The position numbers and the translations under genes were made by a program. A stretch of DNA of 64,000 nt from Streptomyces sp. R33 (GTDB lineage Bacteria > Actinomycetota > Actinomycetes > Streptomycetales > Streptomycetaceae), in contig NZ_CP165727.1 in the NCBI RefSeq assembly GCF_041200175.1, positions 4,963,501-5,027,500 of the forward strand, given 5' to 3'. Positions within the stretch are counted from its first letter, which is position 1; each line of letters starts with the position of its first letter. The notes below the pieces were generated by a model. It was not told the origin of the DNA, searched no databases, and saw only the letters and a program-made list of their open reading frames with translations. Positions 25,143 to 33,617 of this stretch are shown here, in pieces.

Positions 25143-25934
25143 ATGCTCGGCACCGACTTCCGTATCGGATCGCCCGTCTGGCTCGACCTCGGCAGTCCCG
25201 ACACCGACGGCGCCGCCGCCTTCTACAGCTCGGTCTTCGGCTGGTCCTTCACCGCCCTGGGTCCCGAGGCCGGCGGGTACGGGTTCTTCCAGGTGGACGG
25301 CAAGACGGTCGCCGCGCTCGGGCCGCTCACCGAGGACGGGGCGAAGTCCGCCTGGATGGTGCACTTCATGAGCCCGGACGTGCAGGCCACCGTCAAGGCC
25401 GTCCAGTCCGGCGGCGGGAAGATCCGGATGGAGCCCATGGACGTCATGGGCGAGGGCTGGCTCGCGCAGGCCACCGACCCGCAGGGCGCCGAGTTCGCCA
25501 TCTGGCAGCCCGGGAAGACCGGCGGGCTGGGGAAGGTCTCCGAGGAGAACACCCTGATCTGGGCGGAGCTGCACGTACCCGACCCCGCCGCGGCCCTCAC
25601 CTTCTACGACGGGGTCTTCGGCTGGCGCAGCCAGGACATGGAGGCACCCGGGATGACCTACCGCGTGCTGAGCCTCAAGGACGGCGACCAGCAGCAGACC
25701 TCGTTCGGCGGCATCGCGCCGATGGGCGAGGGCGCGGGCGGCGGCGTGGAGAAGCCGCGCTGGGTGCCGTACTTCAACGTCGCGGACGTCGACGCCACCG
25801 TCTCGGCGGCGAGCGGGAACGGCGGGTCGGTGCTCATGCCCGCGGCGGACGTGCCCGATGTCGGCCGGATCGCGTGGGTGGCGGACCCGTACGGCGCGGT
25901 GTTCGCGCTGCTGAAGCCGAACCCGCAGATGTGA
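25143..25934 (+). CDS. VOC family protein (two glyoxalase/dioxygenase-like modules)
   Basis: A 263-residue protein with two tandem VOC modules, each with the FYSSVFGW or FYDGVFGW helix and a DPxGA(E/V)FA(I/L) strand. The ATG at 25143 has AGGAGG seven bases upstream (25131-25136). The family includes glyoxalases, extradiol dioxygenases and resistance proteins, and the sequence alone does not say which. It shares layout with 38737-39537. It is monocistronic and convergent with the enoyl-CoA hydratase gene 16 bp away. Confidence 0.85.
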   Translation: MLGTDFRIGSPVWLDLGSPDTDGAAAFYSSVFGWSFTALGPEAGGYGFFQVDGKTVAALGPLTEDGAKSAWMVHFMSPDVQATVKAVQSGGGKIRMEPMDVMGEGWLAQATDPQGAEFAIWQPGKTGGLGKVSEENTLIWAELHVPDPAAALTFYDGVFGWRSQDMEAPGMTYRVLSLKDGDQQQTSFGGIAPMGEGAGGGVEKPRWVPYFNVADVDATVSAASGNGGSVLMPAADVPDVGRIAWVADPYGAVFALLKPNPQM

Positions 25935-25949
25935 GCTGCCGGTCGACGG

Positions 25950-26753
25950 CTACCGCCCGAGGTACTTGGGGGAGCGGCGCTCCACGAAGCTCGCGACGCC
26001 CTCGTTGGCGTCGGCGGTGGTCATGTTGATCTCCTGAGCGGTGGCCTCGGCGGCCAGTGCGGCTGCCCGGTCACCGTCCAAGGAGGCATTGACCAGCTGC
26101 TTCGTCAGCGCGAGGGCGCGGGTCGGGCCCTGCGCGAGGCGCTCCGCCCACTCGCGGGCGGTGGCCTCCAGCTCCTCGGCCGGGACGACCCGGTTGACCA
26201 GGCCGAGCCGCTCGGCCTCGGCCGCCGGGACGGCGTCGCCGAAGAACATCAGCTCCTTGGCCTTCTGCGGGCCGACCAGACGCGGGAGCAGGTACGCGCC
26301 GCCGCCGTCGGGAACCAGGCCGCGGCGGACGAACACCTCGATGAAACGGGCCGATTCGGCGGCGATGACGAGGTCGCAGGCGAGGGCGAGGTGGGCGCCG
26401 ATGCCGGCGGCCGTGCCGTTGACGGCGGCGAGGACCGGCTTCTCGCAGTCGAGCACGGCGGTGATCAGGCGCTGCGCACCGAGCCGGATCATGCGGGCGA
26501 CGTCGCCGGCGACCCTTTCGCCTGCTGCGGCGGGGGCGCCGCGCAGGTCGGCGCCCGCACAGAAGCCCTTGCCGGTGGCGGTGAGGACGACGGCTCGGAG
26601 GGCGGGGTCGGCGGATGCCTCGGCGAGCAGGGCGATGACGCGCTCGCGTTGGTCCCAGGTGACGGCGTTCATGGCCTCGGGGCGGTTGAGGGTGATCCAC
26701 GAGACGCCGCTCTCGATGCGGTGGAGGACTTCGTCGGCGGGGGCGCTGGTCAT
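25950..26753 (-). CDS. Enoyl-CoA hydratase/isomerase
   Basis: A 267-residue crotonase-fold protein acting on acyl-CoA thioesters. The oxyanion-hole segments FCAGADLRG and NGTAAGIGAHLALACDL are present. The acid/base region reads GLVPDGGGAYLLPRLVG, with Asp where hydratases usually keep Glu, a pattern nearer to isomerase-type members. The ATG at 26753 follows GGGAG. It lies downstream of the large acyl-CoA synthetase on the same strand but is separated from it by a perfect hairpin, so it may have its own promoter. Confidence 0.88.
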   Translation of the reverse strand: MTSAPADEVLHRIESGVSWITLNRPEAMNAVTWDQRERVIALLAEASADPALRAVVLTATGKGFCAGADLRGAPAAAGERVAGDVARMIRLGAQRLITAVLDCEKPVLAAVNGTAAGIGAHLALACDLVIAAESARFIEVFVRRGLVPDGGGAYLLPRLVGPQKAKELMFFGDAVPAAEAERLGLVNRVVPAEELEATAREWAERLAQGPTRALALTKQLVNASLDGDRAAALAAEATAQEINMTTADANEGVASFVERRSPKYLGR

Positions 26754-26799
26754 GAGTCGATCTCCCGTTCGGGGTGTGGGTGGTTGATGCCGCAGCGCC

Positions 26800-26824
26800 G
26801 GTGCGGGGGCGCCGCCCCCGCACC
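26800..26824. terminator. Perfect 11-bp-stem hairpin
   Basis: GGTGCGGGGGC (26800-26810), a 3-base loop, and GCCCCCGCACC (26814-26824). It lies after the acyl-CoA synthetase (leftward transcription) and is followed by another copy of the CGCCTCGAACGCCGGCGGGG intergenic repeat. Confidence 0.75.
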
Positions 26825-26858
26825 CCCGCGCCTCGAACGCCGGCGGGGCCCGGTGGCG

Positions 26859-29093
26859 TCAGCGGCAGATGGCCAGGGCGTCCAGCGCCACCGCACCTTG
26901 GCCCCGCGGGAGGACCATCAGCGGGTTGATGTCCAGCTCCGACAGCACACCGCCCAGCTCCAGCGCCATCCGCTGGACGCGGAGGACGACCTCCACCAGT
27001 GCGTCCACGTCCGCCGGCGGCGCTCCCCGCACGCCCTCCAGCAGCGCATGCCCGCGCAGCTCGGTCAGCATCGCCCGCGCCTGGTCCTCCCCGAACGGGG
27101 GGACCCGTACCGCCGCGTCGTGGAGGACCTCCACCAGGACCCCGCCCAGCCCCACCGTCACCGTCGGGCCGAACAGGTCGTCCTGCGTGACGCCGACGAC
27201 CATCTCGACCCCCCGTTCCACCATCTGGCAGACCAGGATGCCGTCGAGCGGGACGTCCTCGTAGCGGGCGATGTCCGTCAGCTCCCGATAGGCGTCGCGG
27301 ATCTGACTCGCCGAGGTCAGGCCGATCTTCACCAGGCCCAGCTCCGTCTTGTGCGCGAGCTGCGGCCCCGAGGCCTTCATCACCACCGGGTAGCCGACCA
27401 GGCCGGCCGCCCGTACCGCGGCCGCCGCGCTGGTCACGAGCTGCTCGCGGGGCACCCGTATTCCGTAGGCCCGCAGCAGCTGCTTCGCCGCGTGCTCGCT
27501 GAGCTGCTGGCCCGGCCGCATGAGCGCCTGCGCCTTGCGGTACGAGGGGGACGGAGTCCGCGGCGCGTCCTCGAAGGGGGAGCGGTAGGCGGCCGTGAAC
27601 CGGTGGTGGCCGAGGTAGGCGCGGACGGCGGTGATGCAGTTGCCGAACGTACGGAACGTGGCCACGCGGGAGGAGCCGAGCAGGGTGGTGCGGTAGGCCT
27701 CCTCGGTGCCGACCGGGGAACCCCAGATCACGCAGATCAGCTTGTCGCTCTGCTCGGCCGCGTCCACCAGGTCCTGCGCGAGCTTGTCGCTCATGGGCGG
27801 GAAGGGCCCGGTGATCGGGCAGATCAGCACACCCACGGCCGGATCGGCGAGGATCGCGTCGATGATCTTCCGGCCGCGCCAGTCGCCGACCGGGTGGCCG
27901 CCGTTGTCGACGGGGTTGGCGACGTTCAGGTACTCCGGGATCCATTGGTGGAGCTCGTCCTGCTTGGCCGGGGAGAGGGTGGGGAGGCTGAGCCCGGCCT
28001 CGGTCGCCAGGTCGGAGAAGTGGGCTCCGGTGCCGCCGGAGATGGAGTACACGACGACCCCGTCGGCCAGCGGCTTACGGGCCCTCGCGAGCAGGGCGGC
28101 GGTGTCCTGGAGCTCGTCCAGGCCGTCGACGCGGATGACGCCGAACTGCCGCATCGCGGCGTCCACGACGGTGTCGGCGCCGGTCAGCTTCCCGGTGTGG
28201 GAGGCGGCCATCCGGGCGCCGGTCTCGGTGCGGCCGACCTTGACGGCGACGACGGGGACGCCGTTGCGGGCGGCCCGGTCGGCGGCCAGCAGGAAGGACC
28301 GGCCGTCCTTGAGGCCCTCCACGTAGCAGGCGATGGCGCCGACCTCGGGCTGCTCGGCGAAGTAGGAGATGAAGTCGGAGGTCTCGAGGTCGGCCTCGTT
28401 GCCCGTGGGAGCCCAGTGGGAGAGCCGGATGCCCAGCTCCTGGAGGGTGTAGACGGGCCGGCCCTGGTGGCCGGACTGGGTGATCAGCGCGATCGCCGGG
28501 CCGTCGAGGTCGTCGCGGAACTTCTCGAAGGCGTTGAGGTTGGTGTTGGGGCCGAGGAGACGCAGGCCCGAGCGCCGGACCGCGGCGGCGAGCCGGGCCT
28601 GGGCGGCGGCGCCAGCGTCACCGGTCTCGGCGAAGCCGGAGGCGAAGGCGACGGCGAACTTCACCTTGGCCTCGGCCAGTTCCTCGATCACCGGCAGGGG
28701 ATCGCCGACGAGGAGGACGGCGAGGTCCACCTGCTCGGGCAGGTCGGCCACGGAGGCGTGACAGGGCAGACCGAAGACGGTGGGGCGGGTGGGGTGCACG
28801 GGGTGGATCCGGGCGCCGACGCGCTCCGCCCAGGCGATGAGCTGGCGGGTGATGCCGGTGTTCGGTCTGCCCTCGGCGTCGGAGGCGCCGATGACGGCCA
28901 CGGACTCGGGCCGGAAGAACCGGTCCAGGTCGGGGGCATCGGCGTGCAGGGGCCGTCCGCTGACGTCCACCGCGACCGTGTCCGCGGCGGACGGCGCCGC
29001 CGTGGAGTGGACGGCCGTCCTGGGGGACTCCCCGCAGGCCTCGACACGTGCGCGGAAGTCGGTGGTGAGGGTGCCGTGAGTAGATCCAAGCAT
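26859..29093 (-). CDS. Acetate-CoA ligase family acyl-CoA synthetase (NDP-forming type)
   Basis: A 744-residue fused protein. Residues about 55-170 form the CoA-binding Rossmann part (SVAVIGASDAEGRPNTG). The central succinyl-CoA-ligase-like domains contain ALITQSGHQG and MAASHTGKLTGA, with the phospho-His position in SHTGK. The C-terminal ATP-grasp domain (about 515-744) contains GYPVVMKASGPQLAHKTELG and the ELDINPLMV metal site. Such enzymes make acyl-CoA from acid, ATP and CoA by a phosphohistidine route. GGCGGA precedes the ATG at 29093, and two operators sit 36 and 60 bp upstream, making it a firm regulon member. Confidence 0.88.
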   Translation of the reverse strand: MLGSTHGTLTTDFRARVEACGESPRTAVHSTAAPSAADTVAVDVSGRPLHADAPDLDRFFRPESVAVIGASDAEGRPNTGITRQLIAWAERVGARIHPVHPTRPTVFGLPCHASVADLPEQVDLAVLLVGDPLPVIEELAEAKVKFAVAFASGFAETGDAGAAAQARLAAAVRRSGLRLLGPNTNLNAFEKFRDDLDGPAIALITQSGHQGRPVYTLQELGIRLSHWAPTGNEADLETSDFISYFAEQPEVGAIACYVEGLKDGRSFLLAADRAARNGVPVVAVKVGRTETGARMAASHTGKLTGADTVVDAAMRQFGVIRVDGLDELQDTAALLARARKPLADGVVVYSISGGTGAHFSDLATEAGLSLPTLSPAKQDELHQWIPEYLNVANPVDNGGHPVGDWRGRKIIDAILADPAVGVLICPITGPFPPMSDKLAQDLVDAAEQSDKLICVIWGSPVGTEEAYRTTLLGSSRVATFRTFGNCITAVRAYLGHHRFTAAYRSPFEDAPRTPSPSYRKAQALMRPGQQLSEHAAKQLLRAYGIRVPREQLVTSAAAAVRAAGLVGYPVVMKASGPQLAHKTELGLVKIGLTSASQIRDAYRELTDIARYEDVPLDGILVCQMVERGVEMVVGVTQDDLFGPTVTVGLGGVLVEVLHDAAVRVPPFGEDQARAMLTELRGHALLEGVRGAPPADVDALVEVVLRVQRMALELGGVLSELDINPLMVLPRGQGAVALDALAICR

Positions 29094-29128
29094 CGTTCCG
29101 CCCGCTCCTGCTCGATGAACCTCAATAA

Positions 29129-29143
29129 CTGACGCGTAGTCAG
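29129..29143. promoter_or_regulatory. Regulon operator 5a
   Basis: CTGACGCGTAGTCAG, the nearer of two operators upstream of the acyl-CoA synthetase, 36 bp from its start. Confidence 0.8.
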
Positions 29144-29152
29144 ATTACTGAA

Positions 29153-29167
29153 CTGACGTGTCGTCAG
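29153..29167. promoter_or_regulatory. Regulon operator 5b
   Basis: CTGACGTGTCGTCAG, 24 bp start-to-start from operator 5a. This is the only closely spaced pair in the window and may bind two repressor dimers. Confidence 0.8.
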
Positions 29168-29291
29168 GAACAGTGCTGCGTAGGAAAGCTGGTGGAGGTG
29201 ATGTGTGGAACGGTCCCAGATCCCGCCGGGACGGGTCCAGGACCGGATTCGGCCTGTTCTGCGGAAGACCGGAAAGGGGCGACTTCGGCGG

Positions 29292-29361
29292 CCCGGCGGA
29301 CCGATGACCCGGCGGACCGATGGCCCGGCGGACCGATGGCCCGGCGGACCGACGGTCCGCC
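29292..29361. repeat. Four 16-bp tandem repeats ending in a hairpin
   Basis: CCCGGCGGACCGATGG repeats four times at 29292-29355. The last copy joins GGCGGACC-GAC-GGTCCGCC (29343-29361), an 8-bp-stem hairpin placed to terminate the leftward monooxygenase transcript. Confidence 0.85.
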
Positions 29362-29371
29362 GGATCGGCGC

Positions 29372-30610
29372 CTACGCGAGCGGGTCGACCGGGCGGAGGC
29401 CCGTGTCCGGGAGGGGCTCGGCCGGCGGGAGGCCGGTTCCGGGGCCGAGCCGGCGGGACAGGGCCTTGGCGATCTTCTCGGCGTCCAGGGCCATCTCGCG
29501 GAACATCCCGCTGATGGGGTTGGTGAAGCCGGTGAAGTACAGGCCGGGGGCCTGTGCGGACGTACGGGTGCCGTGCGTACGGGGCCTGCCGCGCCCGTCG
29601 AGTACGTCCAGGTGTCCGACCAGGCCCTCCAGGCCGCGCCGGTATCCCGTGGCCGCGACCACCGCGTCCGGGCTGATCCGCGATCCGTCCGCGAGCACCA
29701 CCTCGGCGCCCTCGAACGAGGCGACGGCGGCGACCGGTTCGACCCGGCCCGTGCGCACGGCATCGATCAGGCCGACGTCCTGGACCGGGATCGCGCCCTC
29801 CTTGACCCGGCTGTACAGGCCGTTGCCGGGGCGGGGGAGTCCGTACGCCGCCAGGTCGGGGACGGACGCCTTGGCGACGAGCGCGCCGAGCCGGTCCACG
29901 AGCCGTACGGGCAGCCGCCGCACCAGGATCCCGGTGCGCTGCGCGGGCCAGCCCGCGGTGGAGCGGCGCACGATGTGCGGGGCGGTGCGCACGGCGAGCC
30001 GCACCCGCGCGGCCCCGCCCTCGGCCAGGTCGACGGCTATCTCGGCGCCGGTGTTGCCGGTGCCGACGACGAGCACGTCCCGGCCCTCGTACGGCATGGC
30101 GTTGCGGTACTCGGCGGCATGCAGCAGCTGCCCGGCGTACGCGTCGCGGCCCGGCCAGTCGGGCAGTGCGGGCGTGTGGTTGAACCCGGTGGCGACGACG
30201 ACGGCCCGGGCGTCGAGCACCCGCCCGCCGGTGGCGTGCAGGAGCCAGCCGTCCCCGCCGGGGGCGGGGTCGATCCGGATCACCTCGACGCCGGTGACGA
30301 GCTCCAGCTCGTGGAACTCGGCGTACTTCTCGAGGTACCGCACCACGTCGTCGCGCGAGACCCACCGGCCGAACCGGCGCGGCATGGCCAGCCCGGGGAG
30401 GGCGGAGAGCCGCCGGGTGGTGTGCAGGTGGAGGCGGTCGTAGTGCTTCCGCCAGGAGGCGGCGACCTCGTCGGACTTCTCGACGACCACCGCGCGGACC
30501 CCTCGGGCGCGCAGCGCGGCGGCCGCGGCGAGGCCTCCGGGGCCGGCGCCGATCACGTACACCGGGCGGGGCTGGGTGGTCAAGTCGGGGGGTGTGGGGA
30601 CTCCGGGCAT
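29372..30610 (-). CDS. FAD-dependent, NAD(P)H-using monooxygenase (FMO-like)
   Basis: A 412-residue flavoprotein with two dinucleotide folds: GAGPGGLAAAAAL near residue 22 for FAD and VVGTGNTGAEIAVDL near 185 for NAD(P)H. Between them is an FNHTPALPDW stretch resembling the FMO fingerprint, and TGYRRGLEGLV follows. Class B flavin monooxygenases of this size hydroxylate or oxygenate hydrophobic substrates. The start at 30610 (MPGVPTPPD) lacks a strong ribosome site, so it is uncertain. The regulon operator at 30738 lies 128 bp upstream, in the divergent region shared with the DoxX gene. Confidence 0.82.
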   Translation of the reverse strand: MPGVPTPPDLTTQPRPVYVIGAGPGGLAAAAALRARGVRAVVVEKSDEVAASWRKHYDRLHLHTTRRLSALPGLAMPRRFGRWVSRDDVVRYLEKYAEFHELELVTGVEVIRIDPAPGGDGWLLHATGGRVLDARAVVVATGFNHTPALPDWPGRDAYAGQLLHAAEYRNAMPYEGRDVLVVGTGNTGAEIAVDLAEGGAARVRLAVRTAPHIVRRSTAGWPAQRTGILVRRLPVRLVDRLGALVAKASVPDLAAYGLPRPGNGLYSRVKEGAIPVQDVGLIDAVRTGRVEPVAAVASFEGAEVVLADGSRISPDAVVAATGYRRGLEGLVGHLDVLDGRGRPRTHGTRTSAQAPGLYFTGFTNPISGMFREMALDAEKIAKALSRRLGPGTGLPPAEPLPDTGLRPVDPLA

Positions 30611-30737
30611 GAGGAGTGAGCGTATCGACACACAGCGTTGATGGGTCGCGGACAGGGAGGGAATCGATTGCGGATCGATCACGGACGGCTTCCGGGCCCG
30701 GGCGGGACCCTTGCGGGATCGCTGCCGATCCGCTGAA

Positions 30738-30752
30738 CTGACGTACCGTCAG
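30738..30752. promoter_or_regulatory. Regulon operator 6
   Basis: CTGACGTACCGTCAG, 28 bp upstream of the DoxX-family start and within the divergent promoter region of the monooxygenase. Confidence 0.85.
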
Positions 30753-30779
30753 ATCAGGGTGGCAAGGGAGGAGGGCCCG

Positions 30780-31232
30780 ATGCAGACCGTCTGGCTCAGT
30801 GGGGCCGAATGGCTCGCCGTGCTCCGGATAGGCCTCGGCCTGTGGTGGCTGGAGAGCTGGCGGCACAAGGACAAGAAGGGCTGGTTCGAACGCGGCACCG
30901 GCATCGCCTGGGCCGCCGACGTCGCCGGCAAGCACCGCTGGCCGTTCGTGAAGGGCGGCTTCGAGAAGGTCGTCCAGCCCCGCCCGCGACTGATGGCGTA
31001 CATCGTCGTCTACGCCGAACTCGCCCTCGGCCTGGGCCTGGTCCTCGGCTTCCTGACCCCGATCGCCCTGGTCGGCGGCCTGCTCCTGAACCTGCTCTAC
31101 CTCGTCCTGATGATCCACGACTGGGCCGAGCAGGGCCAGAACGCGATGATGGCCCTCATCACGCTCGTCGCGCTCTTCGCGATGGCCTGGCAGACGTGGT
31201 CCCTGGACGCGGCGACGGGACTCTTCCTGTGA
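30780..31232 (+). CDS. DoxX family membrane protein
   Basis: A 150-residue protein with four hydrophobic segments (about 12-28, 75-92, 95-113 and 122-140), the layout of the DoxX/thiosulfate:quinone oxidoreductase subunit family. The ATG at 30780 has AAGGGAGGAG upstream. It is the first gene after operator 6 and overlaps the DUF35 protein by four bases (GTGA). Its redox role, if any, is unknown. Co-transcription with an aldolase-accessory protein suggests a link to the catabolic pathway. Confidence 0.8.
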   Translation: MQTVWLSGAEWLAVLRIGLGLWWLESWRHKDKKGWFERGTGIAWAADVAGKHRWPFVKGGFEKVVQPRPRLMAYIVVYAELALGLGLVLGFLTPIALVGGLLLNLLYLVLMIHDWAEQGQNAMMALITLVALFAMAWQTWSLDAATGLFL

Positions 31233-31645
31233 GCACCCGCTACGACCTCCCCGAGGCCGACGACTTCACCCGCCCCTACTGGGATGCGGCCGCCGAGGGC
31301 CGGCTCCTGCTGCGCCGCTGCGCGGACTGCGGGCGGGCCCACCACTACCCGCGGGAGTTCTGCCCCTTCTGCTGGGCCGGCGAGGACCGGGTGGCCTGGG
31401 AGCCGGCGAGCGGCCGCGCCACCCTCTACACCTGGTCGGTGATCCACCGGAACGACCTCCCGCCGTTCGGCACGCGCGTCCCGTACACGGCGGCCGTGGT
31501 CGACCTGGCCGAGGGCCCGCGGATGATGACCGAGGTGGTGGACTGCGCCCCGGGGGAGCTGCGCATCGGGATGCCGCTCCAGGTGACGTTCCGCGAGGCG
31601 GCGGAGGGTGTCCACGTGGCGGTGTTCCGCCCCGGGGGCTCCTGA
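31229..31645 (+). CDS. Zn-ribbon/OB-fold (DUF35) acyl-CoA-associated protein 1
   Basis: A 138-residue protein. The N-terminal helix YWDAAAEGRLLLRRC leads into a four-Cys zinc ribbon (CADC and CPFC) and then an OB-fold (ATLYTWSVIHRN, AVVDLAEGPRMMTEVVD). In actinobacteria such proteins partner Ltp-type thiolases and form the retro-aldolase that releases a short acyl-CoA from steroid side chains (Ltp2-ChsH2 type). The likely partner here is the thiolase-like protein at 34624 or 47361. The GTG at 31229 overlaps the DoxX stop. Confidence 0.85.
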   Translation: MSTRYDLPEADDFTRPYWDAAAEGRLLLRRCADCGRAHHYPREFCPFCWAGEDRVAWEPASGRATLYTWSVIHRNDLPPFGTRVPYTAAVVDLAEGPRMMTEVVDCAPGELRIGMPLQVTFREAAEGVHVAVFRPGGS

Positions 31646-31742
31646 CGGACCGTAGGACACCTTCCGGATGACCGGGCGCGGGGTCTGGCGACACACCCGT
31701 ATGGCCGCCGGGTGCGGGTGCGGGTATCGCACAGCGGATCTG

Positions 31743-31775
31743 CCACTGTGTGTAGCGGCCCACCACTGTGTGTAG
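31743..31775. repeat. 13-bp direct repeats with a 20-bp period upstream of EF-hand gene
   Basis: CCACTGTGTGTAG occurs at 31743-31755 and 31763-31775. The 20-bp spacing places both on one DNA face, 46-78 bp before the EF-hand start. The second copy also forms an imperfect hairpin (GCCCAC and AGTGGGC). A regulator site is plausible. Confidence 0.6.
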
Positions 31776-31820
31776 TGGGCCATGAAAACCTACACGGTCC
31801 TGTGAATTCGGGAGGAAGTC

Positions 31821-32024
31821 ATGACCGAGGGCGAAGCCATGAGCCTGTTCGAGCAGATCGACACGGATGGCGACGGGCAGATCAACATCGTCGAACTGGC
31901 GAACCACTTCAAGCGCGAAGGCCACCACGGACACCTCAGGGAGAAGGTGACCGCGGCCATGGAGTCGGACAAGAACCGTGACCGCATCATCGACTTCAAC
32001 GAGTTCCAGGACATGATGAAGTAG
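31821..32024 (+). CDS. Small two-EF-hand calcium-binding protein
   Basis: A 67-residue protein with two EF-hands: a canonical loop DTDGDGQINIVE (about 14-25) and a second, DKNRDRIIDFNE (about 50-61), that lacks the central Gly and is less certain. Its length and layout match the CabC/CabD-type small calcium-binding proteins of Streptomyces, which affect sporulation and aerial growth. GGAGG precedes the ATG by five bases. Direct repeats lie upstream and a terminator hairpin follows. Confidence 0.9.
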   Translation: MTEGEAMSLFEQIDTDGDGQINIVELANHFKREGHHGHLREKVTAAMESDKNRDRIIDFNEFQDMMK

Positions 32025-32041
32025 GCCGCCGCGAGGGAAGA

Positions 32042-32076
32042 CAGCCCCCCTGGGCCCTACGGTCCCAAGGGGGCTG
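32042..32076. terminator. Terminator after EF-hand gene
   Basis: CAGCCCCCCTGGG and CCCAAGGGGGCTG form a 13-bp stem with one mismatch around a 9-base loop, 17 bp past the stop. Confidence 0.75.
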
Positions 32077-32114
32077 AGGCCGAGGCTGAAGTGCGCCTTG
32101 CCGCCCGGCGCCCC

Positions 32115-32819
32115 CTAGGGCCAGAGCAGCTCGCGGGCCCAGCCGGTGCCGTCGTCGTCGCGGCGGTAGCGCAGCCGGACGTGTCGGCGGGCCGCGTCAC
32201 CCTGGAAGAACTCCACCTCAGCGGCGTCCAGCACGTACCGGGTCCAGGTCGGGACCGGGGCGTCCGGCTCGGCACCGGCCCGCTCCCACGCGGCCGCCGA
32301 GGCCTCCGCCAGCTCCTGCACCGAGCCCAGCATCTCGCTCTGCCGGCCCGTCAGCGCCGCCGCGAGCGCACCCCGCGAACGGACCGCCAGGTCCGCCCGG
32401 CTCTCCTCCGCCCCGCAGGCCGTGACTCGGCCGCGGATCCGGATCTGCCGGGCCACGGCGGGCCAGTAGAACCCCAGCGCGGCGTCCGGCCGGCCGGCCA
32501 GCTGCCGGCCCTTGGCGCTGGTGGCGTGCGAGGCGAAGTGCCAGCCCTGCCCGTCGGCGTCGTGGAGCATCAGGGTGCGTACGTCGGGCCGCCCGTCGGC
32601 GTCCACCGTCGCAAGGCTCATCGTGTGCGGCTCCGGCTGCCCGGCCCGGGCGGCGTGCAGGAACCACTCCCGGAACAGCGCCAACGGCTCGGCGGGCGCG
32701 GCCCCGGGGTCGAAGCCGGGCAGCGGGCCGTCCCACACGCGCAGGGAGTGCAGGGTGGCGTGGAACGCCTCGATGTCATCCATCTCGGAGCTGCTGATCT
32801 CGCGGGTCATGCCGCTCAT
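32115..32819 (-). CDS. Pyridoxamine 5'-phosphate oxidase-like flavoprotein
   Basis: A 234-residue FMN split-barrel protein. PHTMSLATVDADGRPDVRTL and FASHATSAKGRQLAGRP are the FMN-binding blocks. The C-terminus (VEFFQGDAARRHVRLRYRRD, then WARELLWP) matches the PdxH dimer end, so it may make pyridoxal phosphate rather than serve as a general reductase. The start at 32819 (MSGMTREIS) is one of three close ATGs (32819, 32810, 32783), none with a good ribosome site. Repeat element A begins immediately upstream of it. Confidence 0.8.
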   Translation of the reverse strand: MSGMTREISSSEMDDIEAFHATLHSLRVWDGPLPGFDPGAAPAEPLALFREWFLHAARAGQPEPHTMSLATVDADGRPDVRTLMLHDADGQGWHFASHATSAKGRQLAGRPDAALGFYWPAVARQIRIRGRVTACGAEESRADLAVRSRGALAAALTGRQSEMLGSVQELAEASAAAWERAGAEPDAPVPTWTRYVLDAAEVEFFQGDAARRHVRLRYRRDDDGTGWARELLWP

Positions 32820-32869
32820 CGAACCATGCGACCCGCCTTCGGTATTCGCCGGAACGGGGGCGGAAGGGT

Positions 32870-33138
32870 CAGCGGGGACGTGGGGGGCGGGGTCTGGGTG
32901 AGCGGTGTCGGTAAGGCGAGCCGGGCTGTCGGGGCGGGGGCCGTGCACTCGGCGTCGGAGAGGCTCGACCGGCATGTCGGGGGCGGGGTCCGTGCACTCG
33001 ACGTCGGAAAGGCCCGACCGGAACGTCGGGGGCGGGGCAGCGGGAGCGGCAGCGGAAAGCTCAGCCGGGATGTCGGGGGGCGGGGTCTGTGTGAGCGGTG
33101 TCGGTAAGGCGAGCGGGGACGTCGGGGGCGGGGTCGGT
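32870..33138. repeat. Element A, left minisatellite array
   Basis: Imperfect GC-rich units of about 45-55 bp repeat here, each built from GTCGGGGGCGGGGTC, a GTGAGC or GTGCACTCG word, and TCGGAAAGGC. They lie just outside the left inverted arm and are mirrored, in inverted orientation, beyond the right arm. No coding character seen. Confidence 0.75.
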
Positions 33139-33617
33139 GTGAGCGGTGTCGGTGTGTGTCCGGGGGTGTCCCGTCAGTCCACTGTCCTTCCGTGTCGTGC
33201 CGGCCCGTCAAGGGCGCTCCTCCTTCGTCGTCGCGTCGCTTCGCGATGGCCTTCGGCCACCCTTGACCGACCGACCCGCCCCGGAATGCCATAAGACTGC
33301 CGGGAAGCCCCCGAAGGAATGGCCGGGGGGTTCATGTTCCGATTGGCCCCGATCAGAGATGCTGACCGGCGGCCCCTGTCCATCCGCACCCAGGCGACCA
33401 GGACCACCGATCCAGGCCGGTGCCGGGCCGCGGGGAGGGGAACGCCTCCCTCAAGGGCCCAGATGAAGCCCTTTCCGGACCCGGGCGGGGTCAACCCGCA
33501 CCAGACAGCGGCCAGATCCCCCTGTCGGTAGGAGTTGGTCCGTGGACGCCCCAATTCGCTACGTGCTCCTCCTGGCTTGGCGTCCGCCGGCCGTCTGGGG
33601 CTGGACATAGGTCGCCC
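33139..33617. repeat. Element A, left inverted arm (about 480 bp)
   Basis: This arm is the inverted copy of 33801-34281, and close relatives form both arms of element B. Shared anchors include CCATAAGACTGCCGGGAAGC, GGCGCTCCTCCTTCGTCGTC and CCAGACAGCGGCCAGATCCC. A minus-strand open frame of 144 codons (33174-33608) recurs in the other arms, but it looks like a by-product of DNA conservation. Confidence 0.85.

Noticed and set aside
33174..33608. Open frames in the arms of elements A and B (also 58281-58865 and 59029-59346) with shared SYGIPGRVGRSRV peptides
   Set aside because: The similarity follows from DNA conservation of the arms; no ribosome sites, low-complexity Arg/Pro composition, and the frames break at different points in each arm.
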